Assembly (NCBI GenBank): GCA_037349105.1
Contig: JAYJMM010000019.1
Location: forward strand, 1,671,501-1,735,500
DNA from: Limnomonas spitsbergensis
Taxonomy: Eukaryota; Chlorophyta; Chlorophyceae; Chlamydomonadales
Direction: 5' to 3'
DNA: 64,000 nt
Positions 23,201 through 35,200 of the stretch are shown piece by piece. Position numbers and translations under genes: made by a program. The number at the start of each line of letters is the position of its first letter. Positions within the stretch are counted from its first letter, which is position 1. The notes beneath the pieces are model-generated. The model saw nothing but the letters and a program-made list of their open reading frames with translations. It was not told the DNA's origin and did not search any database.

Positions 23201-26200
23201 GCCTCCCAAGGCGCAGCATATGGCTGGGGAGGCGATCAGCACGCAGGTGGAGGAGGGGGGGCGGAGGGATCAGAAGCAGGGGTATAGGGCTCAGGGTTTT
23301 GGAAGCAAGCTCTGCCCTGCTTTACGCCTCCCAAGGCGCAGCATATGGCGAAGGGGGCCATCAGCGCGCAGGTGGAGGAGGGGGGGGAGGAATCAGAAGC
23401 AGGGGTTAAGGGCTCAGGGTTTTGGAAGCAAGCTCTGCCCTGCTTTACGCCTCCCAAGGCGCAGCATATGGCGAAGGGGGCCATCAGCGCGCAGGTGGAG
23501 GGGGGGGGGAGGAATCAGAAGCAGGGGTTAAGGGCTCAGGGTTTTGGAAGCAAGCTTTACCCTGCTTTACGCCTCCCAAGGCGCAGCATATGGCTGGGGA
23601 GGAGATCAGCGCGCAGGTGGAGGAGGGGGGGGCGGAGGGATCAGAAGCAGGGGTACAGGGCTCAGGGTTTAGGAAGCAAGCTTTGCCATGCTTTACGCCT
23701 CCCAAGGTGCAGCATATGGTTGGGGAGGCGATCAGCGCGCAGGTGGAGGGGGGGGGAGGGATCAGAAGCAGGGGTATAGGGCTCAGGGTTTTGGAAGCAA
23801 GCTTTGCCCCGCTTTACGCCTCCCAAGGTGCAGCATATGGCTGGTGAGGCGATCAGCGCGCAGGTGGAGGAGGGGGGGGCGGAGGGATCAGAAGCAGGGG
23901 TACAGGGCTCAGGGTTTAGGAAGCAAGCTTTGCCATGCTTTACGCCTCCCAAGGTGCAGCATATGGTTGGGGAGGCGATGAGCATGCAAGTGGAGCGGGG
24001 GGCGAGGGATCAGAAGCAGGGGTATAGGGCTCAGGGTTTTGGAAGCAAGCTCTGCCCTGCTGTACGCCTAACAAGGCGCAGCATATGGCTGGGGAGGCGA
24101 TCAGCGCGCAGGTGGATTCCTGCAGTGCACCTCGGCGATATTTCGTAAAACAGGCTTCCTGATTCCTGCAAATTTCAAGAGCACTGAAAGAGTCACAGAT
24201 GATGGTGTCCCTGCTCCTGCTCAATCCTTGACGTGCTCTATGACCCCTAAACCCTTAATTCCCAGGGTCCTGTCACGGTGCCTTTGCACCTGCTAATGGG
24301 CCTGGTGGAGGAGGTCGACCGGCTGGAATGGGGCCGCCGACAGGCGCTGGTGCAGGCGCTGCAGACGCAAGTGCCTGCTGTGGTGGGCCTCCTTCATAGA
24401 TTGCTCATGTCAGGTGTGTGAGAGGGGCTGATTGCAAGCGCTGCAGACGCAAGTGCCTGCAGTGGTGGGCCTCCTTCATAGATTGCTCATGTCAGGTGTG
24501 TGTGAGGGGCTGACTGCAGGCGCTGCGACGCAAGTGCCTGCTGTGGTGGGCCTCCTTCATAGATTGCTCATGTCAGGTGTGTGTGAGGGGCTGACTGCAG
24601 GCGCTGCGACGCAAGTGCCTGCAGTGGTGGGCCTCCTTCATAGATTGCTCATGTCAGGTGTGTGTGAGGCGCTGACTGCAGGCGCTGCAGACGCAAGTGC
24701 CTGCAGTGGTGGCCCTGCTCCATAGATTGCTCATGTCAGGTGTGTGTGAGGGGCTGACTGCAGGCGCTGCGACGCAAGTGCCTGCAGTGGTGGGCCTCCT
24801 TCATAGATTGCTCATGTCAGGAGTGTGTGAGGGGCTGACTGCAGGCGCTGCAGACGCAAGTGCCTGCAGTGGTGGCCCTGCTCCATAGATTGCTCATGTC
24901 AGGTGTGTGTGAGGCGCTGACTGCAGGCGCTGCAGACGCAAGTGCCTGCAGTGGTGGCCCTGCTCCGTAGATTACTCATGTCAGGTGTGTGTGAGGCGCT
25001 GATTGCAGGCGCTGCAGACGCAAGTGCCTGCGGTGTTGGCCACTCCCGGATGCGTCACCCTCGCCTACGCTGCTCCCCTAATCCCGCATGCGGCGGCCGG
25101 CCTCCCTAAACCCTAAACCCTATGCAGCGGCCTGCCTCACCGCTCCCCGCATGCGGCGGCCCGCCTCGCCACTCCCTAAACCCGCATGCGGCGGCCTGCC
25201 TCCCTAAACCCTCAAACTTAACCCTATTCGGCGGCCTGCCTCCCTAAAACCTAAACTTTATGCGGAGGCCTGCCTCGCCGCTTCCCCAAACCCGCATGTG
25301 GCGGACCACCTCGCCCCTCCCCTAAACCTGCATGCGGCGACCCCCCTCGCCTCTCCCCTAAATCCTCATCCGTCGGCCAGGCCTCGCCGCTCCCAAAAAA
25401 TCCGCATGCGGCGGCCTACCACTCTAAACCCTTACCCTAAACCCCAAACCCTATGCGGCAGCCTGCCTCCCCGCATGTGGTGGCCTGCCTCGCCGCTCCC
25501 CGTATCAGGCGGCCTCGTGTACGTAGTTGCGGTGCAGCAGCCTCGAGCCTGCCCTGCTGCTGCTCACTTACTGCAACGGCTTGGTGCACAGGGCCTATTT
25601 TCCCACCCGATGAACCCACTTTTATGACATTTCCCAAAGACTCCCTAATTTTCCACAGACTCCTCCTGACCTGCCCCGCTGCTGCTCCAGTAAGGACACG
25701 CTATTGTGCACATGGCCTTTTCCCCATGATGACCCCACCCTCAGTATGCTACCTTGACATCCACTCGCAGGTGGCGGTATTACGCACACAGCCGCTGTGC
25801 AAGAGCCGCTAGCCTGCCCTGTAGCTGCTCCTTTTAAGCGTTTTGACACCTTATAAATATTGCTTCCTACACCTCGTCCCGCCGGTGGCGGTATTACGGA
25901 CACAGCCGCTGGGCAACAGTCGCTGGCCTGCCCTGTCGCTGCTCCTTTTAGGCGTTTTGGGCACTTGCTAAATTTCGCTTCCTACACCTTTTCCCGCTGG
26001 TAATGGTATTTTGCACACAGCCTCTGGCCGGTCCCCTGCTGCTTCGTTAAGGTCGTTTAGATACTTTGCATATATTGCCACGTCCAGCTCATCTCACAGG
26101 TGTGGGTATTACGCACACAGCTGTTGAGCAACATCCGCTGGCCTGCCCCGCTGCTGCTCCTTTTACGCCTATCAGACACTTTCTAAATATCGCCACCTCC

Positions 26201-29200
26201 ACCTCTACCCGCAGGTGGTGGTAATACGCACACGGCCACTGCGCAGTAGCCGCTGGCCTGTTGCTGCTCCCTTCAGGCGCGGCTTTGTGCCACGGCTTTG
26301 TGCCACAGTTTTGTGCCACGGCATACTTTCCCTCCGCTCCCCCTTCTGGACTCTTGCCACCCCGAACTGTTCCTGCAGGTGGAAGTATAACGCACACAGC
26401 CGCTGCGCAGCAGCCGCTGGCCTGCCTGCACGCCTGGCTAAAGCTTGACCCCTCGGGCAGCAGCCACCTCTGCATGACACCGGGGGAGCTGCGGGCGGCC
26501 GCCCCGGGTCTCATCCAGACGCTGGTCTTGGCGTTCGGCGGCGGCAGAGCTGGTGGAGAGGAGGGAGGAGGGGGTGGCGGAGGGGGAGGGGGGGGGGACG
26601 TGGGGCGCATGGGGCCTGCCGCGGAACTTGTTGCCGCCATCCTCGGGCCGTCGGCCCGCGCGTCTGAGATGGATGAGACGGCAGTAAGGGTGAGTGCGGG
26701 TAGAGGCAGAGGGCAGGGGCTGGGAGGGGAGAGGGGCAGGGAGGGGAGAGGGGCAGGGCGGGGAGAGGGGTTGGGAAGGGAGAGGGGCAGTGCAGAGCGG
26801 GGCAGTCAAGCATGTGGGCTGGGTTGATTGTGGAAAGGTGGCCGTGCGTGTGATACTGTGCGCCCAGAAATCAGCACCCTTTTAAGGCCTCATACCCTCC
26901 TCATGGTACCTGTTGACTCGCTCTCTCTTAACTTTCGACCGCTGTCAATCAGGAAGCAGCGGTGGTGCTGCTGCAACACCGGTCCTCTCTGTTGCTGGCC
27001 TCGTCGTCTTCTCCGCAGCAGCAGCAGCAGGGTGGCGAGGGCGCTGTCTCGGCTGCGCTGCTTGTGGCGCGTGAAGTCGCGTGGGCGGTTTCGGCGCTGG
27101 CGGAGCGGGACTGTTGTACAGAATGGCGTGGACTTGCGATCCGACCTGCGGCGCAGGTGAGGGTTTAGGGTTCCGGGCTCGGGGTGAAGTAAAAATTGGG
27201 AATCCGAACCGTGGCCCCAATGTGGGTTTAGGGTTGAGGGCTCTGGGTGAACTAAGAACCCGGGGAATCCGCCCCGCGGCCCAGGTCAGGGTTTAGGGTT
27301 CAGGATTTGGGGGGGAAATCGAAGTATGGGGCAGTGGCCTAAGGAAGGAGGCAGGGTTTAGGATTATGGGGTTAACTAAAGATTAGGAGTCTGACCTGCA
27401 GCCCAGCTGATAATGAAGGGCTTAAAGCTTTGGGTTGAGTACAAAAATGGGCAATCTGACCTGCAGCCCAATTGAGGATTCAGGGTGAAGGGCTCGAGCT
27501 ATAATGAAAAATGGGGGACCTCGCCTTAAGCCCAGGTGAGGGTTCAGAGTTTAGGGCTTGAGGTTAAGTAACAAATGGGGAATCCGATCCGCGGCCCATG
27601 TGCGGGTGAAGGAGTTTAGGGTGTAGGGCTTGGGTTAAAACAACAAAATGGGGAACCCAAACTGCGGTGCAAGTGGGGGTGGGAGGAGTTTCAAGCTCGA
27701 GGTGAACTAAAAAATGGGGAATCCGACCCGCGGTCCTGGTTTGCATGTACAGGTGTCGGGGTGAAGCCAATGCTGGGGCTGGAGAGAATGGTCGGGGTAG
27801 CGTTTGGCATTGGGGCAAAACCCTATGGTATGCAGCTGCTTACAGAGTCAATAATGCACGACCAGTACACAAATCAATAGTGTTGTTGTTACGAAGTTGA
27901 CGCAACCACCCACAGCCTTATATAGTGGTACCTGTACGTGAGATACGTTGCGTATGGCCTGCCGGGATTGGCGTGGTCAGGAGTTGGGGGGGATGAAATA
28001 TGCTGGGTCTCTAGAAGCCATGGGCTGGGGCAAATAGCAAAATTGCCAGCTACAAACACTGGGACATGACCCAAAATCTGCTGGTGCCAGTGAAACAAAA
28101 CTGTCCATGGCGGGTATGGTTACTCCATTTCCCCGTTCTACTCCGGACCTACCACCGCATTTATGTCGTCCGGAAACGCTGCACCGTCTGATGGTACCTC
28201 ATTACAGTCACTGAGGCAGCACCCCTCCCCGACCCCCCCCTCCCCTGTGTGCCATGGTCATGTTTGCCGTTTTTTAAACCCGGCCCTGCTATTCTCCTCA
28301 ACCCTCAACGCTGCACCCTAAACGCTGCACCGTCTGATGGTACCTCATTACAGTCACTGAGGCAGCTCTCATCCCCGCCACCCTCCCCCTGTGTGCCATG
28401 GCCATGTTTGCTGTTTTACCCTGGCCCTGCTATTCTCCTCAACCCTCAATGCTTCACCCTAAACGCTGCACCGTCTGATGGTACCTCATTACAGTCACTG
28501 AGGCAGCTCTCATCCCCGCCACCCTCCCCCTGTGTGCCATGGCCATGTTTGCTGTTTTTACCCTGGCCCTGCTATTCTCCTCAACCCTCAACCCTAAACC
28601 CTAAATGCTGCCCCGCCTGATGATCCCTCATTACAATTAATGAGGGCGCTCCCCTCCCGCACCCTCCCCCCGCGTGCCAGGGCAATATTTTATGTCTTAC
28701 ACTGGCTGTGATTTAACTCTGTTCTCAAAGCACCGCCCAGCCTGATGCCGTCCCTCATTCCTGCTCAGAAAGGCACGCTCCCTACCATCTTCTGTTTATC
28801 ATTGTCCCCTCGTAGCCACCGCCCGGTTCTGATTCGTCTGCAGCTGGCGACATTGGTGACATGCCGCTGGCACTGGCCGAGCTCATGCTCATGTGCCTGG
28901 CGTCACCAAGCCGCTCGACGGCGGATGCAGCGCTGGAGTACTTTGCTGCAGTTAACACGGTGCGCACACGGCGTGCCTCGGGCGCAGGGTGTAGGAGTTT
29001 CATGTGGGGACGCAACTCTCTCTCTGAACCTCACCCCTTCAATTTGACATAGATAGGCTGGAATTTGGACTGACAGCTCGTGCAGCTGACATGCAACAGG
29101 CATGCATGCAAGAAGCGTGAAATGGAACCCCATGCAACCTCATGTGGACCCCATGCAAAGCCATGCTCATCCTGAGCACAAGCCATTGCACCCTGCAGCA

Positions 29201-32200
29201 GCCTCTCCCCCCCATGAATTGCATCCTGCCGAAGTGTCATGCCCCCCCATGGGACTTGTTACTCGACCACCATGCATTCACCCTGTGTCACTGGTTCCCA
29301 TGCGTGACTGGGCTTTGCAGCCTAAATGCACCTGCCACTTCCACCCCCACGCACCGGCCTTTTGACCCTTATGCACCTGTCTCTTCTACCACATGCACCT
29401 GCCTCTTCAGCCCCCATGCACCTGTCTCTTCCACCCCCATGCACCTGTCTCTTCCGCCCCCATGCACCCCTGTCATTTCTGTCCCCACACTTTCACACAA
29501 CCTGCCTTCTCCACCCCACGTCACCTGCTTTCGAGGTCTCCGTGAGTGAGCGGCCCTGCTCTTTACATAGTGGCATTTTGTCGAAATGACAGTATGCATG
29601 CGCCCCCATGCGACCCCATGCTGGTTTCAGTCTATGATGGACACCCTCAGCTATGTGCCCCGCTCTTTGCATGGTGGCCCTTGTCAAAAGGGCAGCATGC
29701 ATGCGACCGACCCCATGCATGCGATCCCATGCATGCCGCAGGTTCCGGTCATTGAGCGTCACCCTCAGCTATGTGCCCCACTATATGCATGGTGGCCCTA
29801 GTCAAAATGACAGCATGCATGTGACTCCATGCATGCCGCAGGTTCCTTGTCAAAATGGCAGTATGCATGTGACCGACCCCATGCATGCCGCAGGTTCCGG
29901 TCATTGAGCAACACCCACAGCTGTGTGCTCCGCTCTTTGCATGGTGGCCATTATCAAAATGGCAGCATGCATGCAACCCCATGCATGTGACCCCATGCAT
30001 GTGACCCCATGCATGCGACCGACCCCATGCATGCGACCCCATGCATACGACCCTATGCATACGACCCCATGCATGCAACCCCTTGCATCCGACCCCATGC
30101 ATGCCGCAGGTTCCAGTCATTGAGCATCACCCACAGCGATGTGCTCCACTCTTTGCATGGTGGCCCTTGTCAAGATGGCAGCATGCATGCGACCGACCCC
30201 ATGCATGTGACCCTATGCATGTGACCCCATGCATGCAACCGACCCCATGCATGTGACCCCATGCATGCCGCAGGTTCCGGTCATTGAGCGACACCCACAG
30301 CTATGTGCTCCACTCTTTGCCTCAGCTCTGCCTTACCTTCTGAGGCAAGCCCAGTACCCGGCTACCTTTACTTGTTGGGCTGAGGACGAGACAGATGAGG
30401 ATGAGTTTTACAGGTGGGTGGTTGCATCTGATATCCACTATCTCCTGAGGCGAGCCCAGATCCTGGCTGCATTGACTTGCTGGTCAGAGGACGGGACAGA
30501 TGAGGATGAGTTTTACAGACTTTAAAAACTACAAAATTCAGGTGGGTGATTGCATCTTATTCACTCTACCTTCTGAGGCAAGCCCAGTACCCGACTGCAT
30601 GGACTTGCTGGGTTGAGGAAGAGACGTACGAGGTTGGATTTGATCAAAGAGGGAGGGAGAGGAGGGGAGGGGAGGGGTCGAGGAGGGGGGTGAATGGGTG
30701 TGTTGGTGACTCAACCCTATACCCTAAAGATGTGCGTTGGGTATGTGTGTGTGGGGTGTGTGTGTGTGGTGGGGGGGGGGGGCATGCAGTGCTGCTGTGC
30801 CTTCTCGTAAAAGGGAGAAATGTAACGGATATTAATGATTGGGAGCACTGCCGAGCTATTAAGTGGAAAGTAATATTGGACCCTAGGCCCTTACCTCCCA
30901 CTCCTAAACCCTTTTTCTCACCCACCCCCTTTTATTGAACCCCTCAAAGTTGTAAGCCTCGTCTTGATCCCCTGCCTCTCGTACTCCACCGAAACCCTAA
31001 ACTTTAAACCCTTATCGTTCATTCTGTTCAGCCGCGTCGTGGTCCCCTGCCTCTCGTCCTCCACCAAAACCCTAGACCCTGAATCCGTAACCCTTAACTT
31101 CAATCTGTTTAGCCTAGTCTTGATCCCTTGCCTCTCATCCTCCAAAGAAACCATAAACCCTAAAGCGTTGTCCTTCATTATTGCAATTATTATTTTAATC
31201 CCCAGCCTCTCATAATTTTCCTTAACCCTGCTCCTGGAGGTGTTGGAGGTGGCCTGTGGCATCCTAGGCCCCCCTCATGACCCCCTATACACTTCAGCAG
31301 CTGAACCCTAAAACCTGAACCTTTTTGATCAAGCTCTGTTACCAGCAGCTCCTGGGGGTGTTGGACGCGGCCTGTAGCATGCTGACCCCTATAACCCCCC
31401 CCCCTCCTAACCCCTATAAACTCAACCCTAAATCCTCCCTTCTCTATTAGATTCCGCGACCAGCAGCTGCTTGAGGTTCTGGAGTCGGCCTACGGCATGC
31501 TGACCTCAACCTTCCTGGCATGTGTGCGCGACCTGGCTCGTACCGCCACGACGTGGCAGCAGTACGAAGTTGCGCTGTACGGCCTGCGGGCGGTCAGCAT
31601 TGTGCGGAGCGGATCCGCTGCACCTCTTGTTGCAATGGTCGGGCCGCAGGGGCAGGCACTGACAGGGATCAGGACCAAGATCAGGTGCAACTGGTGGGGG
31701 TCGGGATCAGGTTCTGGATCTGGTGTGTCCATTGGGGTTCAGGATCAGGATCTGGATCCAGTGTAACCCTCGGGGATCAGGATCAGGATTTGATGCCACC
31801 CTTGGGGATCAGGATGACATCTGATGAACGACCCCTGAAACCTGATGAATGAACCCTGTGTGCTGCGCAGAGGACAGGGTGGATGGGACTCAAGGACAAA
31901 CCCACTCTTGCACCTTCGTTTCCTTCACCCTGAAACCTGATGTTTCCTGAACCACGAGTGTTGCATAGAGAATAGGTTGATGGGACTTACGGACAAACTC
32001 ATTTCTTTACATACAAAATTACATACACAAAAGTAACCCCTGTTTCCTTCACCCTGAAGCCTGTATAATGAACCCTGCCTGCTGCGTAGAGGCAGGCAGG
32101 GTTCATTACATAGATAGTTCACACATATTTAAAACACTTGAAGTCACTGATGTTTCGCTCACGTATCACTCAGTTTTTACACAGACTTCAAAAATCCCAC

Positions 32201-35200
32201 TTGAATTTTCTTCTTTCCTTCTTAATTTTCCTAGGAGGCGTTCAACCAAACTCTTTTGCACCCACGTCATGCTATATGGCTGGGGCTAATCTTCTGCACT
32301 ATGGGTTCATTCCCACGCTACTGCTGGGTGGTTGTATGTTGGTTGCTTGCCCAGGGGGGCACTTTCGCTCGCTGCCCTAGTGTATTTAGTGCCTGTACCG
32401 GTTTACGGGCACAAATCACATGCATTGAATGTGATGCCCCGTTGGACTGTAAAAACTTCGCAAAACTTCACAGAGGGCAGGGTTGATGGGATTTCTAGAC
32501 ATGCCCACTCCTTAACCCTTGTTTCCTTTATCCTGAAAACTGATCAATGAACCCTGCCTGCTGCGTAGGTCCCCTGTGGATGGCGCAGCAGAGGCGCTTC
32601 TGGACCTCTTCACCGAGATTTGCACTGGATCCGGGAATGCCGGCAGGTAGATCCAATCAGATCTAGAGTTTTGTGTCGGAACTGTTTGGATCGAGGTTTC
32701 GGGTGAATTTGCCGTGGAGGTACACCAACCCTCGACTCTTAGAAGACGGGAACCCTAAACCCCAGAAAACGGGAAACCTTAACCCAAGAAGACGGGAACC
32801 CTAAACCCCAGAAAACGAAAACTCCTAACCCCAGATGACGGGATCCCTAAATCCCAAAATATGGGAACCCCAAACCCCAGAAAACGAAAACTCAAAACCC
32901 CAGAAGACAGGAACCCTAAAACCTGGAAGACAGGAACCCAAATCCCCAGAGGACAGGAACCCTAAATCCTGGAAGACAGGAACCCTAATCTTCAGAGGAC
33001 AGGAACCCTAAACTCTGGAAGACAGGAACCCTAATCCCCAGAGGACAGGAACCCTAAACCCTGGAAGGCAGGAACCCTAAACCCCAGAGGACAGGAACCC
33101 TGAACCCCCAGAGGACAGGAACCATAAACCCCCAAAGGACAGGAACCCTAGACCCCACAAGGCAGGAACCCTGAACCCCAGAGGGCAGGAGCCCTGAACC
33201 CCACAAGGCAGGAACCCTGAACCCCAGAGGACAGGAGCCCTGAACCCCACAAGGCAGGAACCCTGAACTTCAGAGGACAGGAACCCTAAACCCCAGAGGA
33301 CAGGAGCCCTGAACCCCACAAGGCAGGAACCCTGAACCCCAGAGGACAGGAGCCCTGAACCCCACAAGGCAGGAACCCTGAACCCCAGAGGGCAGGAGCC
33401 CTGAACCCCCAAGGCAGGAACCCTGAACCCCAGAGGACAGGAGCCCTGAACCCCACAAGGCAGGAACCCTGAACTTCAGAGGACAGGAACCCTAAACCCC
33501 AGAGGATAGGAGCCCTGAACCCCACAAGGCAGGAACCCTGAACCCCAGAGGACAAGAGCCCTGAACCCCACAAGGCAGGAACCCTGAACCCCAGAGGACA
33601 GGAGCCCTGAACCCCACAAGGCAGGAACCCTGAACCCCAGAGGGCAGGAACTCTAAACCCCAGAGGACAGGAACCTTGAACCACAGAAGACAGGAACCCT
33701 AAACCCCAGAGGACAGGAACCCTAAACCCTGGAAGGCAGGCACCCTAAACCCCAGAGGACAGGAACTCTAAACCTCAGGAGGCAGGCATGCTGAGCATGG
33801 CACTATCTTCCCCCTCCCCCTTACGTCTCCCATACACTGAACAGGACCCCATCACCCCCCTATCCCTACCCGCCCTCTCCATCCATCCCTCACACACACC
33901 ATCAGGTTCTTGCCTGCCCCCATGGTGGCCAAGTCTGCTTGTCGCCTGGTGGGCGCCTACGCTGAACATGATCCCAGCATCCCCCACCCCTATCCACCCC
34001 TGGCCCCAAACCCCATCAGGTTCTTGCCTGCCCCCATGGTGGCCAAGTCTGCTTGTCGCCTGGGGGGTGCCTACGCTGAACATGACCCCAGCATCCCCCA
34101 CCCCCACCCCTATCCCCCCTGGCCCCAAACCCCATCAGGTTCTTGCCTGCCCCCATGGTGGCCAAGTCTGCTTGTCGCCTGGTAGGCGCCTACGCCTCCT
34201 GGTTTGCAAAGCAAGACGAGTGTGCCAGTGCCCTGCTAGGCGGGGCCATTCGCCTGCTGCTGGCATGCCTGGCTGTCCCAGACGCGGCGCCGCCCGCAGC
34301 CGTCGCCTTTCGGTCGGTGGGTGGCGAGGCGGGGCAGGGGGGGAGGTGCGGGCAGGCGGGTGTCCAGCAAAGAACTGGGGAAAGAGCAAGGGGGGGGGGG
34401 GGCATGGGGCTGCTACTAGCCTGTCTGGCTGTCCCAGACGCGGCGCCGCCCGCAGCCGTCGCCTTTCGGTCGGTGAGTGGCGAGGCGGGGCTGGGGGGGA
34501 GGTGCAGGCAGGCAGGCGTCCGGCAAAGGACTGGGGAAAGAGCAGGGGGGGGGGGGGGCATGGGGCTGCTACTAGCCTGCCTGGCTGTCCCAGGCGCGGC
34601 GCCGCCTGCAGCCGTCGCCTTTCGGTCGGTGAGTGGCGAGGCGGGGCAGGGGGGGAGGTGCGGGCAGGCAGGCGTCGGGCAAAGGACTGGGGAAAGAGCA
34701 AGGGGGGGGGGGGGGGGGCATGGGGCTGCTACTAGCCTGCCTGGCTGTCCCAGACGCGGCGCCGCCTGCGGCCGTCGCCTTTCGGTCGGTGAGTGGCGAG
34801 GCGGGGCAGGGGGGAGGTGGATGTCTGCCAAAGGGTAGGGGGTATGGAGGAGGAGGAGGAGGGAGGTGTGTGCAGGGGGGGGGATAGCAGGAGGGACCAG
34901 GTTCTGACAAGCGGAAGTTAGGGCTGGTGGGGAGGGAGGGAGGGAGGGGGTGGGTGGGGGGGGGGGTGCCTGGCCTTGCCAGACAGGTTTGGGCAGAGCG
35001 GGGGGGAGGTGCAGGCAGTTGGGTGTCATTCAAAGGGCTGGGCAAGGCAGGGGGGGGGGGGGGGGGCGGTTGCTGCTGGCCACCAGCCCTGCCGGCTGCT
35101 GGCTTCACTTCACACCCTTCACACTACAAACCACACACTTCACTTCACACCCTTCACACTACAAACCACACCCTTCACTTCGCACCCTCCACACTGCACA

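Noticed and set aside
13404..24116. Arginine/glutamine-rich repeat proteins on the + strand (83-210 codons)
   Set aside because: Frames depend on the length of G homopolymers and repeat every unit; content is explained by exon 3 junction copies.
25104..25121. True telomere end
   Set aside because: Only two perfect CCCTAAA units occur, inside an intron of a gene that continues on both sides.
28845..28849. GCAG inside exon 7 as its acceptor
   Set aside because: It would leave two unmatched bases after the phase-0 end of exon 6; the CGTAG at 28815 keeps the frame.
33788..35108. Long frames of 315 codons (+) and 188-279 codons (-), Pro/Gly/Arg-rich
   Set aside because: The + frame mixes the wrong frame of exon 11 copies with G runs; the - frames are antisense low-complexity. 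No known domain.
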